Shown: positions 32,822 through 44,234 of the stretch, one piece after another | How positions within the stretch are numbered: position 1 is the stretch's first letter | Layout of the letters: each line of letters opens with the position of its first letter | DNA from: Beijerinckiaceae bacterium | GTDB taxonomy: Bacteria > Pseudomonadota > Alphaproteobacteria > Rhizobiales > Beijerinckiaceae | NCBI GenBank assembly: GCA_019753285.1 | Contig: JAIELD010000003.1 | Span: 1-54,993, forward strand | Direction: 5' to 3' | Length of the DNA: 54,993 nucleotides | Program-made: the position numbers and the translations under genes | Notes under the pieces: model-generated | Databases searched by the model: none | What the model saw: only the letters and a program-made list of their open reading frames with translations | What the model was told of the DNA's origin: nothing

Positions 32822-33997
32822 TCAAGCAGCCTTGGAAAGGTCCGCCTTGGCGGTCGCATAGGCCCAGTCGAGCCAATGCGTCAGAGCCTCGACATCCGCC
32901 GTTTCCACGGTCGCGCCGCACCAGATGCGCAGGCCCGGAGGGGCATCGCGATAGGCACCGATGTCATAGGCGACACCCTGCTTGTCGAGCAGCGCAACGA
33001 GCGTCTTGGCGACGGCCGCCACGGCGTCCGGGCCCTTGCCGGTGACGTCGGGATCGACGATGGAAAGGCAGACGCTGGTGTTGGAGCGCGTCTCCTTCGT
33101 CCTTGCGAGAAAGCCCGCCCACTGGCTTTTTTCGACCCAGGCTTCGATCGCCGCGAGATTGGCGTCAGCGCGGGCGATCAGCGCATTGAGACCGCCGATC
33201 GATTTCGCCCAGCCGAGCGCGTCGAGATAGTCCTCGACGCAGAGCATGGACGGCGTGTTGATCGTCTCACCCTCGAAAATGCCCTCGATCAGCTTGCCGG
33301 CTTTCGTCAGCTGGAAGATCTTCGGCATCGGCCAGGCCGGCGTATACGTTTCGAGCCGCTGCACGGCGCGCGGCGACAGGATGAGCATGCCATGAGCCGC
33401 CTCGCCGCCGAGCACCTTCTGCCAGGAGAAGGTCACGACATCGAGCTTCGGCCAATCGAGCGCCTGCGCAAAAGCGGCAGAGGTAGCGTCGCAGATCGTC
33501 AGGCCTTCGCGGTCGGCGGCGATCCAGTCGGCATTCGGCACGCGTACGCCCGAGGTGGTGCCGTTCCAGGTGAAGACGACATCACGGGTCTTGGTGTCGA
33601 CCGCTGCGAGATCGGCAATGTCGCCATAGCCTGCCTTGATGGTACGGGCGTCGGCGAGCTTCAACTGCTTGACGACATCCGAGACCCAGGTCGAACCAAA
33701 GGACTCCCAGGCGACCATGTCGACCGGACGGGCGCCGAGCAGCGACCACATGGCCATCTCGACCGCGCCGGTGTCAGATGCCGGAACGATGCCGATGCGG
33801 TAATCCGCAGGCACACCAAGCACCTCGCGGGTCAGATCGATCGCGAGCTTAAGCTTCGCTTTTCCGATCTTCGCCCGGTGCGACCGGCCGAGCACGGCAT
33901 CAGAAAGAGATTGGTGGGTCCAGCCAGGGCGCTTCGCGCAGGGTCCGGAAGAAAAATGGGCGTTCTTCGGCTTCGCAGCCGGCATCATCGTCGTCAT
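32822..33997 (-). CDS. serC: Phosphoserine aminotransferase
   Basis: 391 residues. PLP aldimine Lys in [15 protein letters not shown] (about residue 192); the N-terminal [12 protein letters not shown] and the middle [15 protein letters not shown] are characteristic of the alphaproteobacterial SerC group, longer than the E. coli type (about 360). It converts 3-phosphohydroxypyruvate and glutamate to phosphoserine. First gene of the serC-serA unit. The start at 33997 follows a leader RNA with two hairpins; the nearest one overlaps the AGGATGG likely to serve as ribosome site. Confidence 0.95.
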   Translation of the reverse strand: MTTMMPAAKPKNAHFSSGPCAKRPGWTHQSLSDAVLGRSHRAKIGKAKLKLAIDLTREVLGVPADYRIGIVPASDTGAVEMAMWSLLGARPVDMVAWESFGSTWVSDVVKQLKLADARTIKAGYGDIADLAAVDTKTRDVVFTWNGTTSGVRVPNADWIAADREGLTICDATSAAFAQALDWPKLDVVTFSWQKVLGGEAAHGMLILSPRAVQRLETYTPAWPMPKIFQLTKAGKLIEGIFEGETINTPSMLCVEDYLDALGWAKSIGGLNALIARADANLAAIEAWVEKSQWAGFLARTKETRSNTSVCLSIVDPDVTGKGPDAVAAVAKTLVALLDKQGVAYDIGAYRDAPPGLRIWCGATVETADVEALTHWLDWAYATAKADLSKAA

Positions 33998-34003
33998 ATC
34001 TAA

Positions 34004-34078
34004 CCATCCTTGCAGATGGGCGCCTCCCGTTGGGGGGAGATGTCCCGCCGTCGGGGATAGTCGAGAGCGGGGGAATCG
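34004..34078 (-). promoter_or_regulatory. serC leader RNA (serC-motif candidate)
   Basis: Immediately upstream of serC the minus strand holds CCATC-TGCAAG-GATGG (34004-34019) and CTCCC-CCCAAC-GGGAG (34024-34039), with a third GC-rich pairing possible near 34045-34058. The proximal stem covers AGGATGG, the only candidate ribosome site, six bases from the ATG. Two tandem hairpins at this place are the hallmark of the alphaproteobacterial serC leader motif. I match by pattern; the consensus was not run. Confidence 0.65.
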
Positions 34079-34112
34079 TCAAACGCTATCTTACGACCGG
34101 GGGCTTGACGCG

Positions 34113-34137
34113 AAAACGCAGCCGCGAGGGCTGCGTC
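34113..34137 (-). terminator. Rho-independent terminator of the first barrel gene
   Basis: On the minus strand ACGCAGCC pairs with GGCTGCGT (34129-34136 with 34117-34124) around a 4-base loop and is followed by TTTTC. It lies 25 bases past the stop of the barrel gene at 34162. Confidence 0.8.
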
Positions 34138-34161
34138 GTTTCAGGCTTATATTTCAGAATG

Positions 34162-35004
34162 TTAGAACTTTGCGGCCACCCCTACTTTCGCATTGTTGAG
34201 GTTTACCTCGGTGCCGTCAAAGGACGTGAAGCGCAGATATTGATACTCGGCGCGCAGGAAGATCGAGCGGGTCAACGCATAATCGACGCCGGCTCCGGCG
34301 GCGAGGCCGACCGCCCACTTGTCGCGGTTGCGGTAACCGCCCTGGTAGTGCGCGGTGAAGGGCTGATAGACCGGCGGCGTCGCCGTATCGACGCCGGACA
34401 CATCGATCGTCGTGTTGACGGACGACTTGCCGTGGATGATCCCGACGCCAAGCGTCAGATACGGCAGCGCATCGCCAAACGCGTAGCCGACGCGGCCCCG
34501 CACTGTCGCGATGTCGGTGATGTTGGAAGCGATCTGTGAATTGGCCGTGTAGCTGTCGTTGACGCCGAGCGAATCGATCACCTGCCGCCCGATCGAAATT
34601 GTGCTGCCGGCCTTGAGGTTGGTGCGCTGATAGTCGGCCTCGATGCCGAGCACCACATCCTCCCACGTCGTGTTATAGCCGACAAAGCCGCCGTAAGCGC
34701 CGTCGCTGGCGCTCGTATTTCGCGGCGAGAGCTGCGTATTAAGATTGGCCGCCGCGTCGAACGCCGTTCCGTTCAATTGCGGCGCGACGACGGAATAGCC
34801 GCTGGTGCGAGGCTTGAAATCTCCGGAGCTGTAGGCAGCGGAGCCGCCGACGTAGAAGCCGTCCCAAGGAGAGGCTTCCTGGTAAGCCGGAGGCGCGATC
34901 GAGCCGCGCAGCGCAGACCCGAAGAAATCGGCGGCCATGGCCGAGTGCCCGCCGCAGCAGGCTGCTGCGAAACCGACGACGACGAACTTTGAAATCTGCC
35001 TCAT
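34162..35004 (-). CDS. Outer-membrane beta-barrel protein, Omp25/31-like
   Basis: 280 residues from ATG 35004, chosen because the signal peptide MRQISKFVVVGFAAACCGGHSAMA begins there and GGAG lies upstream; a longer frame would put 17 polar residues before it. Cleavage after AMA is likely. The mature part opens with WDGFYVGGSAAYSSG and ends SIFLRAEYQYLRFTSFDGTEVNLNNAKVGVAAKF, the alternating pattern with C-terminal Phe of outer-membrane barrels of the Omp25/31 (RopB, Hbp) group. These are abundant rhizobial porin-like proteins; a particular substrate is not known. Terminators stand on both sides, so it is probably monocistronic. Confidence 0.8.
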   Translation of the reverse strand: MRQISKFVVVGFAAACCGGHSAMAADFFGSALRGSIAPPAYQEASPWDGFYVGGSAAYSSGDFKPRTSGYSVVAPQLNGTAFDAAANLNTQLSPRNTSASDGAYGGFVGYNTTWEDVVLGIEADYQRTNLKAGSTISIGRQVIDSLGVNDSYTANSQIASNITDIATVRGRVGYAFGDALPYLTLGVGIIHGKSSVNTTIDVSGVDTATPPVYQPFTAHYQGGYRNRDKWAVGLAAGAGVDYALTRSIFLRAEYQYLRFTSFDGTEVNLNNAKVGVAAKF

Positions 35005-35099
35005 CAAACTCTCCACACGAGCCGGGGATTTCATCTCCCGGATTATGAAGATCATGATGCGTTAACCTTAATATTGGGTTACGGCGCGATCCGGGCGCA

Positions 35100-35135
35100 T
35101 AAAAAAACGCAGGCTCGAGAGCCTGCGTTTTTTGA
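35100..35135. terminator. Bidirectional rho-independent terminator
   Basis: AAAAAACGCAGGCTC and GAGCCTGCGTTTTTT form a perfect stem with a 2-base core. A-run and T-run flank it on both strands. It lies 33 bases past the stop of the second barrel gene (35168, minus strand) and would end its transcript. Confidence 0.9.
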
Positions 35136-35167
35136 CGGATATCAGTATTGGGTGACTGAAATTGGTC

Positions 35168-36055
35168 TCAATACTTGCGAACGATCGGTGCGGAACCATA
35201 GGATGGCGGTGGCGGTGCGCTCTTGTCCGCGAAGATCCAGCGCATGCCGAGACGAACATCGTGGCTCTGGATGTCCTTCTGCGTGTAGACGTAGGTCGGC
35301 GGTCCGAACTGAGGCACCGAGCTGCCCGTCTGGGCCTTGCCGAGGTTGAGATAGCGGTAGCCGAGATCAAGCTTCAGGTTGGAGGTCACATCATAGCTGA
35401 CGCCGGCCATGAGCGCCCAGGCGAAGTTGGTCGATGTGCCACCCTTATAGTAAGCGCCGGCGGTGCCGCCGGGAGGAACGGGGACGCTGTAGCCGATGTC
35501 GGTGAAGCCATCGATCCGGTTGTAGGCGACGCCGACGCCGCCGCCGATATAGGGCGTAAGGCAGTACCAGGTGCCAAGATCGACGTAGCCGTTGACAAGG
35601 CCGACGACGGACGAGACGTTGCCGCTGTAGAAATCCTTGCCGGTCGTGAAGCCGTTCGCGGCGTTGGGGCCGTAATAGTCGACGGATGAAAGCTTGCTGC
35701 CGCCGCGATATTCGACCGTGCCGTCGAAGCGCAGCCAGCTATTGACCGCATAGCCGACGCCGACGCCGCCAGCGACCGAAGCGCCGAGATCGTCATTGTA
35801 GCCGACGACGCCGGAGGCGGTCGCCGAGGCCGGCGTGGTGCGAAGCGAGTGTTTGTCGGAAACGTTGGCACCGACGCTGATGTCGCCGCGCAGATACCAG
35901 CCTGCTTCATTGGTGCAGCAGAGAGTCTCGACGACCGGAGCCGGCGGGAGGATTGGCGGCGGCGCGAGATCGCCTGCGACCGCGGATTTGGCCGAGACCA
36001 TGGCCAGGCCGGCTATGGCGGCGCCGGCGATGGCGAGAGTCTTTGAGCTGCGCAT
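35168..36055 (-). CDS. Outer-membrane beta-barrel protein, Omp31-like
   Basis: 295 residues. Signal peptide MRSSKTLAIAGAAIAGLAMVS with cleavage near AVAG, a Pro-rich mature N-terminus (DLAPPPILPPAP), then GWYLRGDISVG, a series of amphipathic strands, and the C-terminal strand HDVRLGMRWIF followed by a Pro-rich tail. A CC pair (46-47) near the N-terminus is unusual for the family. Paralogous in layout to the barrel gene at 34162 but not closely similar. A CtrA-type box (36140-36155) lies 85 bases upstream. Confidence 0.8.
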   Translation of the reverse strand: MRSSKTLAIAGAAIAGLAMVSAKSAVAGDLAPPPILPPAPVVETLCCTNEAGWYLRGDISVGANVSDKHSLRTTPASATASGVVGYNDDLGASVAGGVGVGYAVNSWLRFDGTVEYRGGSKLSSVDYYGPNAANGFTTGKDFYSGNVSSVVGLVNGYVDLGTWYCLTPYIGGGVGVAYNRIDGFTDIGYSVPVPPGGTAGAYYKGGTSTNFAWALMAGVSYDVTSNLKLDLGYRYLNLGKAQTGSSVPQFGPPTYVYTQKDIQSHDVRLGMRWIFADKSAPPPPSYGSAPIVRKY

Positions 36056-36139
36056 GAGATGTCCTTCTCGTCGAACACGGCCGCCGACAACGTGCGGACC
36101 ACTGAATTTCGTGACGAGACGGACTTTCTCATCGAAGTC

Positions 36140-36155
36140 TTAAAAGTGACTTAAC
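36140..36155. promoter_or_regulatory. CtrA-type box TTAA-N7-TTAAC
   Basis: TTAA (36140-36143), seven bases AAGTGAC, TTAAC (36151-36155): a perfect match to the alphaproteobacterial CtrA consensus. It lies about 85 bases upstream of the minus-strand barrel gene (start 36055) and 163 bases from the 3' end of glmM. The gap 36056-36318 (263 bases) holds nothing else that I can identify. Confidence 0.6.
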
Positions 36156-36318
36156 CCTAATAATTAAGCTTAATCTCTACTGTACGGCCATGCAGCGATG
36201 CCACACACGAGCGTTGACCTTGCGTCTTTGGGGAGGTCCCCGCGCGGTGTTTGCGACAGGCCGACGCTTGATGGAAGGCGGAGCAGCCTTAGCGCTGCGG
36301 CTTCCGAGCGTCGCGGCG

Positions 36319-37656
36319 TCAAGCGGCCTTGGTCAGCGCCTCGACCACGTCGTCGACGACACGTTCGACGAGGTCGCGATTGTCGCCCTCGCCCATCACG
36401 CGAATCAAGGGCTCGGTGCCGGATGGCCGGATGACGAGGCGGCCGCCATTGCCGAGCCGCTTCTTTGCATCCTCGATCGCCGTCACGACAGCATCCTGCG
36501 CCAGCGGCTGGCCGGAGCGGAAGCGCACATTCTTCAGGATCTGCGGCAGCGGCTCGAAGCGATGGCAGACCTCGCTGACGGAGCGACCCTCCTTGCGCAC
36601 CACGGCGAGCACCTGGAGCGCGGCGATCAGCCCGTCGCCGGTCGTCGAGTAATCGCTCATGATGAGGTGACCGGACTGCTCGCCGCCAATGTTGTAGCCA
36701 TGCTCGCGCATGTATTCGAGCACGTAGCGGTCGCCGACCGCCGTGCGCGCCATCGACAGGCCAAGGCTTTCGAGATGCCGTTCGAGGCCGAGATTGGACA
36801 TGATCGTCGAGACGATGCCGGGCTGGGACAGCCGCCCATCGTCGCGCCAGCTTTTCGCCACGACGGCCATGAGCTGGTCGCCATCGACCGCCTGCCCTTT
36901 TTCATCGACCAGCAGGACGCGATCGGCGTCGCCATCGAGCGCGATGCCGACATCGGCGCGGATCTCGCGCACCTTGCGGATAAGCGCATCGGGCGAGGTC
37001 GAGCCGACATCGCGGTTGATGTTGAAGCCGTCCGGCTCCGCGCCGATGACGACCACCTCCGCGCCGAGTTCCCACAGAGCTTCCGGCGCGACTTTGTAGC
37101 CTGCGCCATTGGCGCAATCGATCACGATGCGGAGACCCTCGAACGAGATGGTGCGCGGCAGCGTGCGCTTGGCGAACTCGACATAGCGGGCATGGGCGCT
37201 GTCGACGCGCTTGGCGCGGCCGAGCACCGGCGATTTGGCGAGCTTCACGCCAAGGTCCATGTCGAGCAGCGCTTCGATCTCGGATTCGATCTCGTCATTG
37301 AGCTTGAAGCCATCCGGGCCGAACAGCTTGATCCCGTTGTCTTCGTAAAGGTTGTGCGAGGCGGAGATCATCACACCGACATCGGCGCGCATCGAGCGCG
37401 TGAGCATGGCGACAGCCGGGGTCGGCATGGGGCCAAGCACCAGCACGTCCACGCCAACGGAGAGAAAACCCGCCGTCATGGCGTTCTCGATCATGTAGCC
37501 GGAGAGACGCGTATCCTTGCCGATGACGACGCGGTGGCGATGGTCGCCGCGCTTGAACACGAGACCGGTCGCCTGTCCGACTTTCAGCGCCAGTTCCGGC
37601 GTGATGACGCCATTGGCGCGGCCCCTGATTCCATCGGTGCCGAAATATTTGCGCAC
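36319..37656 (-). CDS. glmM: Phosphoglucosamine mutase
   Basis: 445 residues. N-terminal [14 protein letters not shown] (2-15), active serine loop [17 protein letters not shown] (about 96-112, phospho-Ser in SASHN), metal site ALDGDADR, and sugar site RFEPLPQ / [12 protein letters not shown]. It converts glucosamine-6-phosphate to glucosamine-1-phosphate, feeding UDP-GlcNAc for peptidoglycan and lipid A. It starts at GTG with GGAGAG seven bases upstream. It follows ftsH on the same strand but after a terminator, so it has its own promoter in 37657-37790. Confidence 0.95.
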   Translation of the reverse strand: MRKYFGTDGIRGRANGVITPELALKVGQATGLVFKRGDHRHRVVIGKDTRLSGYMIENAMTAGFLSVGVDVLVLGPMPTPAVAMLTRSMRADVGVMISASHNLYEDNGIKLFGPDGFKLNDEIESEIEALLDMDLGVKLAKSPVLGRAKRVDSAHARYVEFAKRTLPRTISFEGLRIVIDCANGAGYKVAPEALWELGAEVVVIGAEPDGFNINRDVGSTSPDALIRKVREIRADVGIALDGDADRVLLVDEKGQAVDGDQLMAVVAKSWRDDGRLSQPGIVSTIMSNLGLERHLESLGLSMARTAVGDRYVLEYMREHGYNIGGEQSGHLIMSDYSTTGDGLIAALQVLAVVRKEGRSVSEVCHRFEPLPQILKNVRFRSGQPLAQDAVVTAIEDAKKRLGNGGRLVIRPSGTEPLIRVMGEGDNRDLVERVVDDVVEALTKAA

Positions 37657-37791
37657 ACATCTCTCCTAGAAAACGCCGAACGCCCGGCTGCGAACGGCGA
37701 TGCCGCCTGTCGCTGCCGAAACGGCACTGCACGCAAGAATAGCAGAAACGGTTACCAAACACGGTAACGTTTCATGAAAAAGCTGCAAAAC

Positions 37792-37817
37792 AAAAAAGCC
37801 CGGACGAGCCGGGCTTT
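37792..37817 (-). terminator. Rho-independent terminator of ftsH
   Basis: AAGCCCGG (37796-37803) and CCGGGCTT (37809-37816) around a 5-base loop; on the minus strand it is followed by TTTTTTG. It lies 22 bases beyond the ftsH stop and separates ftsH from glmM. Confidence 0.9.
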
Positions 37818-37838
37818 TCGTTTTGCGTTCAGACAGCG

Positions 37839-39752
<1,914 letters not shown>

Positions 39753-39908
39753 TACAAGACGATCCAACCATGGGATTGATAGACGGGAACGCTAGACACC
39801 ACGCTCGATGACAGATTCCGTGCAGGAATACAGACGACTAGACTGGCCTGAAACGTAGCATGAAACAAACGAATAAACCAATCTGCGACCTTATGTAGGG
39901 ATGAAGAT

Positions 39909-39955
39909 GATGAATGCCAAGACGAGGATGAACGCCAAGACGAGCGCCAGACGAG
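39909..39955. repeat. Short tandem repeat, 18-base unit
   Basis: GATGAATGCCAAGACGAG (39909-39926) and GATGAACGCCAAGACGAG (39927-39944) differ by one base and are followed by a partial third copy CGCCAGACGAG. It sits in the 239-base gap between tilS and ftsH. It is not part of a coding frame that I can support. Confidence 0.6.
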
Positions 39956-39991
39956 CCTCGCGAGGCTAATGAAACTCGCGCGACCGCCCGT

Positions 39992-41074
39992 TCACAGGAG
40001 CAAAGGTTTGCGGCTTCTCCGCGGCGGAGCCGTGTCGATCGAAAAGACGCCACCCGCATGGTCGAAGACGAGGCCGGCCAGCGTTCGCCGAAGCGGCCGG
40101 CCGCCGAGCATCGCCGCCTGAAAAGCCTCGGCCAGAGCCTCCAGCCGCGAGAGCGGCACGTGCTGGAACGACGCCGTGCCGTCCACATCGGCCGCGGTGT
40201 CTCTCATCCGCTCGATCAGGAACCCGACAATGCGGATGACGATCTCGATCGGCTCCGCGGCGATGATGGCGGCGTCATAGCCGCTTTTGCCGGGATGGGC
40301 TGCAATCTCGCGCCGCGCGGCGAGGATGACCGTATCCGCCCGGGCCGCCAGGGCGGCGTCCGCGCGGGCGAGGCGGTTCGACAAGCGTTGGAGCCGTTCC
40401 GCGGTCAGCCCTTCTTCGGCAAGCATCGGCATGAGCGCCCGCCAGCGCACCCGCGCATAATCGACATTGGCGTTGGACGCGTCGGCACGGTAGGGGACCG
40501 CCCATGTTCGGCACGTCTCGATGAGCCGCAGCTTCGGCACGCCGAGCAGCGGGCGGGCATGGCTCACGCCGTTCCGCCTGACGCAGGCCCGCATGCCGAC
40601 GAGCCCACCAAGGCCCGACCCCCGCGCCATGCGGAACAGGATCGTCTCGGCCTGGTCGTCGAGCGTGTGCGCGGTGATCAGCACAGGGGCGTTCACCTCG
40701 CGCGCATGATCGACAAGAAGACGGTAGCGCGCCTCGCGCGCCAGTTCCTGGATACGCGTCGCAGGCTTGCCGCCCTGCCAATGGAGGACGGCGCAGGAAA
40801 AGCCGAGCTTCTCGGCGTGCTGCCTCACGAAAGCGGCGTCGGCGGCAGAGTCCGGCCGCAAACCATGATCGACCGTCGCCACGACCAGCGTCATGCGCAG
40901 CGCCGGCGCGGCCGCAGCCGCCAGATGCATCATCGCCATGGAATCAGGACCGCCCGAAACCGCGAGCACGATGCGCTGGCCGGCAAACGGGCCGAACAGC
41001 GTCTCGGCCTCCGTCGCGCCGACGGCCCTGCCGTCTAGCTCATCAATGGTGGGTTCTTCGGTTTCAGCCGGCAC
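39992..41074 (-). CDS. tilS: tRNA(Ile)-lysidine synthetase
   Basis: 360 residues. The PP-loop motif SGGPDSMAMMHL (40-51) binds ATP, followed by ATVDHGLRPDSAADA and AHTLDDQAETILFRMARGSGLGGL, the conserved TilS signature. It adds lysine to C34 of tRNA-Ile(CAU), letting it read AUA. The C-terminal tRNA-binding domain is shorter and less obvious than in E. coli (about 430 residues), as usual for alphaproteobacteria. Its start overlaps the stop of cpoB by 11 bases, so it is translated as part of the tol-pal operon. Confidence 0.92.
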   Translation of the reverse strand: MPAETEEPTIDELDGRAVGATEAETLFGPFAGQRIVLAVSGGPDSMAMMHLAAAAAPALRMTLVVATVDHGLRPDSAADAAFVRQHAEKLGFSCAVLHWQGGKPATRIQELAREARYRLLVDHAREVNAPVLITAHTLDDQAETILFRMARGSGLGGLVGMRACVRRNGVSHARPLLGVPKLRLIETCRTWAVPYRADASNANVDYARVRWRALMPMLAEEGLTAERLQRLSNRLARADAALAARADTVILAARREIAAHPGKSGYDAAIIAAEPIEIVIRIVGFLIERMRDTAADVDGTASFQHVPLSRLEALAEAFQAAMLGGRPLRRTLAGLVFDHAGGVFSIDTAPPRRSRKPLLL

Positions 41075-42065
41075 ATTTGGCCCGCGACCGCTCGCGCGAG
41101 ACCGCCGCCTTCACGCTGCCATTGGCGTTCGGATAGCGGCGCAGCACTTCGCCGAGCGTCGCGCAGGCCTCCTGCGCGGAGCCGAGCGCCCTGAGGCTCA
41201 TGCCGAGCTTGAGCATGCCTTCAGGCGCGCGGGCCGACTGGCCATACTGCGTGGTGAGATTAAGGTATTGCTCTGCCGCCTCGGTGTATTTGCGGCGCGA
41301 GAAATAACTTTCTCCAAGGCCGAACGTCGCCTCCGGAACGAGCTTGTCCTTCGGATGCGCGCGCAGGAGCTCGCGGAAGGCGAGTTCCGCCTGCGCGAAC
41401 TCGCCACGATCGAGCGCGCCACGACCCACTTCGAACACATCCCTGGCGCTGCCGGTCGGGATCGAGGCCGTCTGGCCGGGCGTGTAGCGCGGCGGCGCGC
41501 CACCCGGCGAACGACTGAGCGGCACGGGCGCGTCATCGTCGATGATGGAGGCGTTGGGATTGACGGAGGGCCGCACCGGCCGGTCGCTGAGCGTTCCGGT
41601 GCCGCTGCCGAGCGGGCGCGGGCCGGGCGCGAGACCGGCGGTGCTGGAAGCGATGTTGCCGGGCGTGCCGAGATAACCACCAGAGGGGGCGGCCCCAACC
41701 TGGGGGCTGACGGGCGCTGTCGGATAGAGTTCGTCCGCCTCCGAGCGCTTCTGCGGCGTCACGGTCGGCGGCGCGGCTGGCCGAGGCGAGGCGGGCTTGC
41801 CACCCTCGAGATCCTTGAAGCGCAGATCGGCATCGGCCTGGAAACGCTTCAACTGGTCTTCCTGGCGGCGCGTCTGGAACTGAAGCTGCTCGATCTGTCC
41901 GTTGAGGCGGCGGTTTTCAGCCTCGAGCTTGTCGAGCCGGAGCAGCAATTCGGCCGCATCCTGCGCATGGGCGCCGCGCAGCGGCGCGGCAACCGCAAGC
42001 AGGGCGAGGAGGGTACTGGTCAGTATAAATCGGATCGCGCGCTGCATCATCGTCGTCATCACCAT
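41064..42065 (-). CDS. cpoB: Tol-Pal cell-division coordinator CpoB (YbgF)
   Basis: 333 residues. Signal peptide within the first 35 (RFILTSTLLALLAVAAPLRG, cleaved near AHA), a coiled coil (DAAELLLRLDKLEAENRRLN onward to about 90), a Pro/Ser-rich linker, and C-terminal TPR repeats (FRELLRAHPKDKLVPEATFGLGE and following). CpoB links TolA function to peptidoglycan synthesis in E. coli. Several ATGs cluster at 42065, 42059, 42050 and 42047; the last would suit the signal peptide equally well. It is the last member of the tol-pal run before tilS. Confidence 0.9.
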   Translation of the reverse strand: MVMTTMMQRAIRFILTSTLLALLAVAAPLRGAHAQDAAELLLRLDKLEAENRRLNGQIEQLQFQTRRQEDQLKRFQADADLRFKDLEGGKPASPRPAAPPTVTPQKRSEADELYPTAPVSPQVGAAPSGGYLGTPGNIASSTAGLAPGPRPLGSGTGTLSDRPVRPSVNPNASIIDDDAPVPLSRSPGGAPPRYTPGQTASIPTGSARDVFEVGRGALDRGEFAQAELAFRELLRAHPKDKLVPEATFGLGESYFSRRKYTEAAEQYLNLTTQYGQSARAPEGMLKLGMSLRALGSAQEACATLGEVLRRYPNANGSVKAAVSRERSRAKCAG

Positions 42066-42132
42066 CGAACCGCAAACGCCCTGCCATATCCGGCCGGGCT
42101 CGTCACATGCATTATCGACGCCAAAAGCACAA

Positions 42133-42151
42133 CGGCGCCTGAACGGCGCCG
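42133..42151 (-). terminator. GC hairpin between pal and cpoB
   Basis: CGGCGCC (42133-42139) and GGCGCCG (42145-42151) pair with a 5-base loop; on the minus strand a loose T-rich stretch (TTGTGCTTTT) follows. It may attenuate read-through from pal into cpoB rather than stop it. Confidence 0.4.
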
Positions 42152-42209
42152 CTGGATATCAAATCGGCGGATCGCCCTCAAGGGGCGACGCCGCGCGTTG
42201 AAAAACGGC

Positions 42210-42713
42210 TCAGGAGCCGGCCCCGCCGCCCAGCACCGTGACGGCGCGCCGATTCTGCGACCAGCAGGAGATGTCGTCGCAGACCGCGACCGGACGCTCC
42301 TTGCCGTAGGAGATGGTCTTGATGCGCGAGGCGTTGACGCCGCGGGCGATCAGATAGTTCTTGGCTGCCTCGGCCCGGCGTGCACCGAGCGCGAAGTTGT
42401 ATTCGCGCGTGCCGCGCTCGTCGGCATGACCCTCGACGGTGAACGCGTAGCGCGGATAGCGGTTCAGCCACTGCGACTGCTTGTCGAGCGTCGTCTGGGC
42501 AATGGCGGTGAGCTCGGAGGAGTCGGTCTCGAACAGCACGCGGTCGCCGACATTGACGACGAAATCCTGGATCGAGCCCGGGGTCTGCGCCCCTGCGCCG
42601 GCTGCGCTGAGGTCGCCGGCGGTCGGGTCCTTCGAACATGCGCCGAGCGAAAGCGCCACGGCTGTGAAGGCCGCGATCTTGAGCATTTTCAAAGACACCA
42701 ATGACGAACGCAT
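42210..42713 (-). CDS. pal: Peptidoglycan-associated lipoprotein
   Basis: 167 residues. Lipoprotein signal peptide ending LSLGAC with the lipidated Cys at 26, then a short linker and an OmpA-like domain: VEGHADERGTREYNFALGARRAEAAKNYL, the peptidoglycan-binding segment. Pal anchors the outer membrane to peptidoglycan and works with TolB and TolA during constriction. GAGGAG eight bases before the ATG supports this start. It is downstream of tolB with 194 bases between them. Confidence 0.95.
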   Translation of the reverse strand: MRSSLVSLKMLKIAAFTAVALSLGACSKDPTAGDLSAAGAGAQTPGSIQDFVVNVGDRVLFETDSSELTAIAQTTLDKQSQWLNRYPRYAFTVEGHADERGTREYNFALGARRAEAAKNYLIARGVNASRIKTISYGKERPVAVCDDISCWSQNRRAVTVLGGGAGS

Positions 42714-42907
42714 TCGCCCACTCCTCTCATCAACAACTATTGAGCCGATACCTAGCGCCGAGTTCGTTAAGCGAAGGTTTTGTCAACCTTGCCGATGCCT
42801 TAATATGATACGTCGCAATCGAAGCATTGCGGTTTTGGTGAACGAACACTTAAGCCAAATTGCGGCGTTGGCCAACATCGCTGCTTCCAGCGCCGCTCAA
42901 ACGGGCT

Positions 42908-44230
42908 CTACTGGCGAAGATCGGTGAGGAGCGGCGACCAGGCGGGGTCGGACGCATAGCCCGGGGTCGGCACCGGAACGTCCACCCGGCCGTTGACATC
43001 GACCATGTGAAGTTTCGGCCCGCCCGAACCGCTCGGGTCACGGAAGAACATGATGTAGCGGCCATTGGGCGCCCAGGTCGGCCCCTCATTGTGGAAGCCC
43101 TCGGCGAGGATCTTCTCGCCCGATCCGTCAGGCTTCATCACACCGATCGCAAAGGTGCTGCCGCTCTGCTTGGTGAAGGCGATGAGATCGCCCTTGGGGC
43201 TCCAGACGGGGGTCGAATAATTGCCCCCACCGAACGAGATGCGCTTCTGGCCGGACCCATCCGCGCCCATCACATAGATCTGCTGGCCGCCGCCGCGATC
43301 GCTTTCGAACACGATCTGGCTGCCGTCGGGCGAATAGGACGGCGAGGTGTCGATCGCGGACGTGCTGGTGAGGCGCTGCGGTGCGCCGCCATTGGCCCCC
43401 GTGACGTAGATGTTGGAGTTGCCGCCCTCCTGCAGGCTCATCACGATGCGGCTGCCATCCGGCGAGAAGCGCGGCGCGAAGCTCATGCCGGGGAAATTGC
43501 CGACGACATCGCGACGTCCGCTCGCCACATCGAGCTTGTAGACCTTCGGGTCGCCGCCGCCGAACGCCATGTAGGCGACTTCCTGGCTGTTGGGCGAGAA
43601 GCGGGGCGTCACCACGAGGCTGTCGCCATTGGAGAGCGCCTTGAAGTTCGCTCCGTCCTGGTCGATGATCGCGAGGCGCTTGCGGCGCTTGTCCTTGGGA
43701 CCCGTCTCGTCGACATAGACGATGCGCGTGTCGAAGAAGCCCTTGTCGCCGGTCACCTTGGTGTAGACAGCGTCGGAAATGATGTGCGCGACCCGGCGCC
43801 AGCTTTGCGGATCGGTGAAATATTGCTGACCGATCGTCTGCTGGCCGGAGGTCACGTCCCAGAGCCGGAACTGTGCTTTCAGCTTGCCGCCCTCGCGGGT
43901 CACGCGGCCGGTGATGAGTGCCTGCACGCCTGTCGCCTTCCAGGCGGCGAAATTGGGGTTGGAATCAAAATCGAGCTGGCTTTCGGGAAATTTAGCTTTG
44001 TCGAGCGGCACGAAGAGACCCGAGCGCGACAGATTGTTGGTGATGACGCCCGCCACCTGAATACCTTGCGGATCACCGCCGAAATCGACGATCGCGATGG
44101 GCAGCGGCTGGAAATTCCCGCCGCGCACGTCGACGAACAGTTCGGCGTGCGCCTGGCCCACAAAGGCAAGCGGCGACAGCGCGGCGGCAACCGCGACACA
44201 GGCGGCCTTCAAAATCGTCTTGATGGGCAT
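42908..44230 (-). CDS. tolB: Tol-Pal periplasmic protein TolB
   Basis: 440 residues. Signal peptide ([21 protein letters not shown]), an N-terminal D1 domain with [16 protein letters not shown], then a six-bladed beta-propeller of repeated D-G-S-x-I/L-V/F units ([45 protein letters not shown]). It binds Pal and TolA in the periplasm. Four bases separate it from tolA on the same strand. Length and architecture are normal. Confidence 0.95.
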   Translation of the reverse strand: MPIKTILKAACVAVAAALSPLAFVGQAHAELFVDVRGGNFQPLPIAIVDFGGDPQGIQVAGVITNNLSRSGLFVPLDKAKFPESQLDFDSNPNFAAWKATGVQALITGRVTREGGKLKAQFRLWDVTSGQQTIGQQYFTDPQSWRRVAHIISDAVYTKVTGDKGFFDTRIVYVDETGPKDKRRKRLAIIDQDGANFKALSNGDSLVVTPRFSPNSQEVAYMAFGGGDPKVYKLDVASGRRDVVGNFPGMSFAPRFSPDGSRIVMSLQEGGNSNIYVTGANGGAPQRLTSTSAIDTSPSYSPDGSQIVFESDRGGGQQIYVMGADGSGQKRISFGGGNYSTPVWSPKGDLIAFTKQSGSTFAIGVMKPDGSGEKILAEGFHNEGPTWAPNGRYIMFFRDPSGSGGPKLHMVDVNGRVDVPVPTPGYASDPAWSPLLTDLRQ

Positions 44231-44234
44231 GGTG

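Noticed and set aside
36190-37767. 525-codon plus-strand open frame antisense to glmM
   Set aside because: High-GC shadow of glmM: Arg/His/Asp-rich with no family motifs, and the opposite frame is a complete GlmM.
40893-42704. 603-codon plus-strand open frame over tilS, cpoB and pal
   Set aside because: It spans three well-supported minus-strand genes and has no motif of its own.
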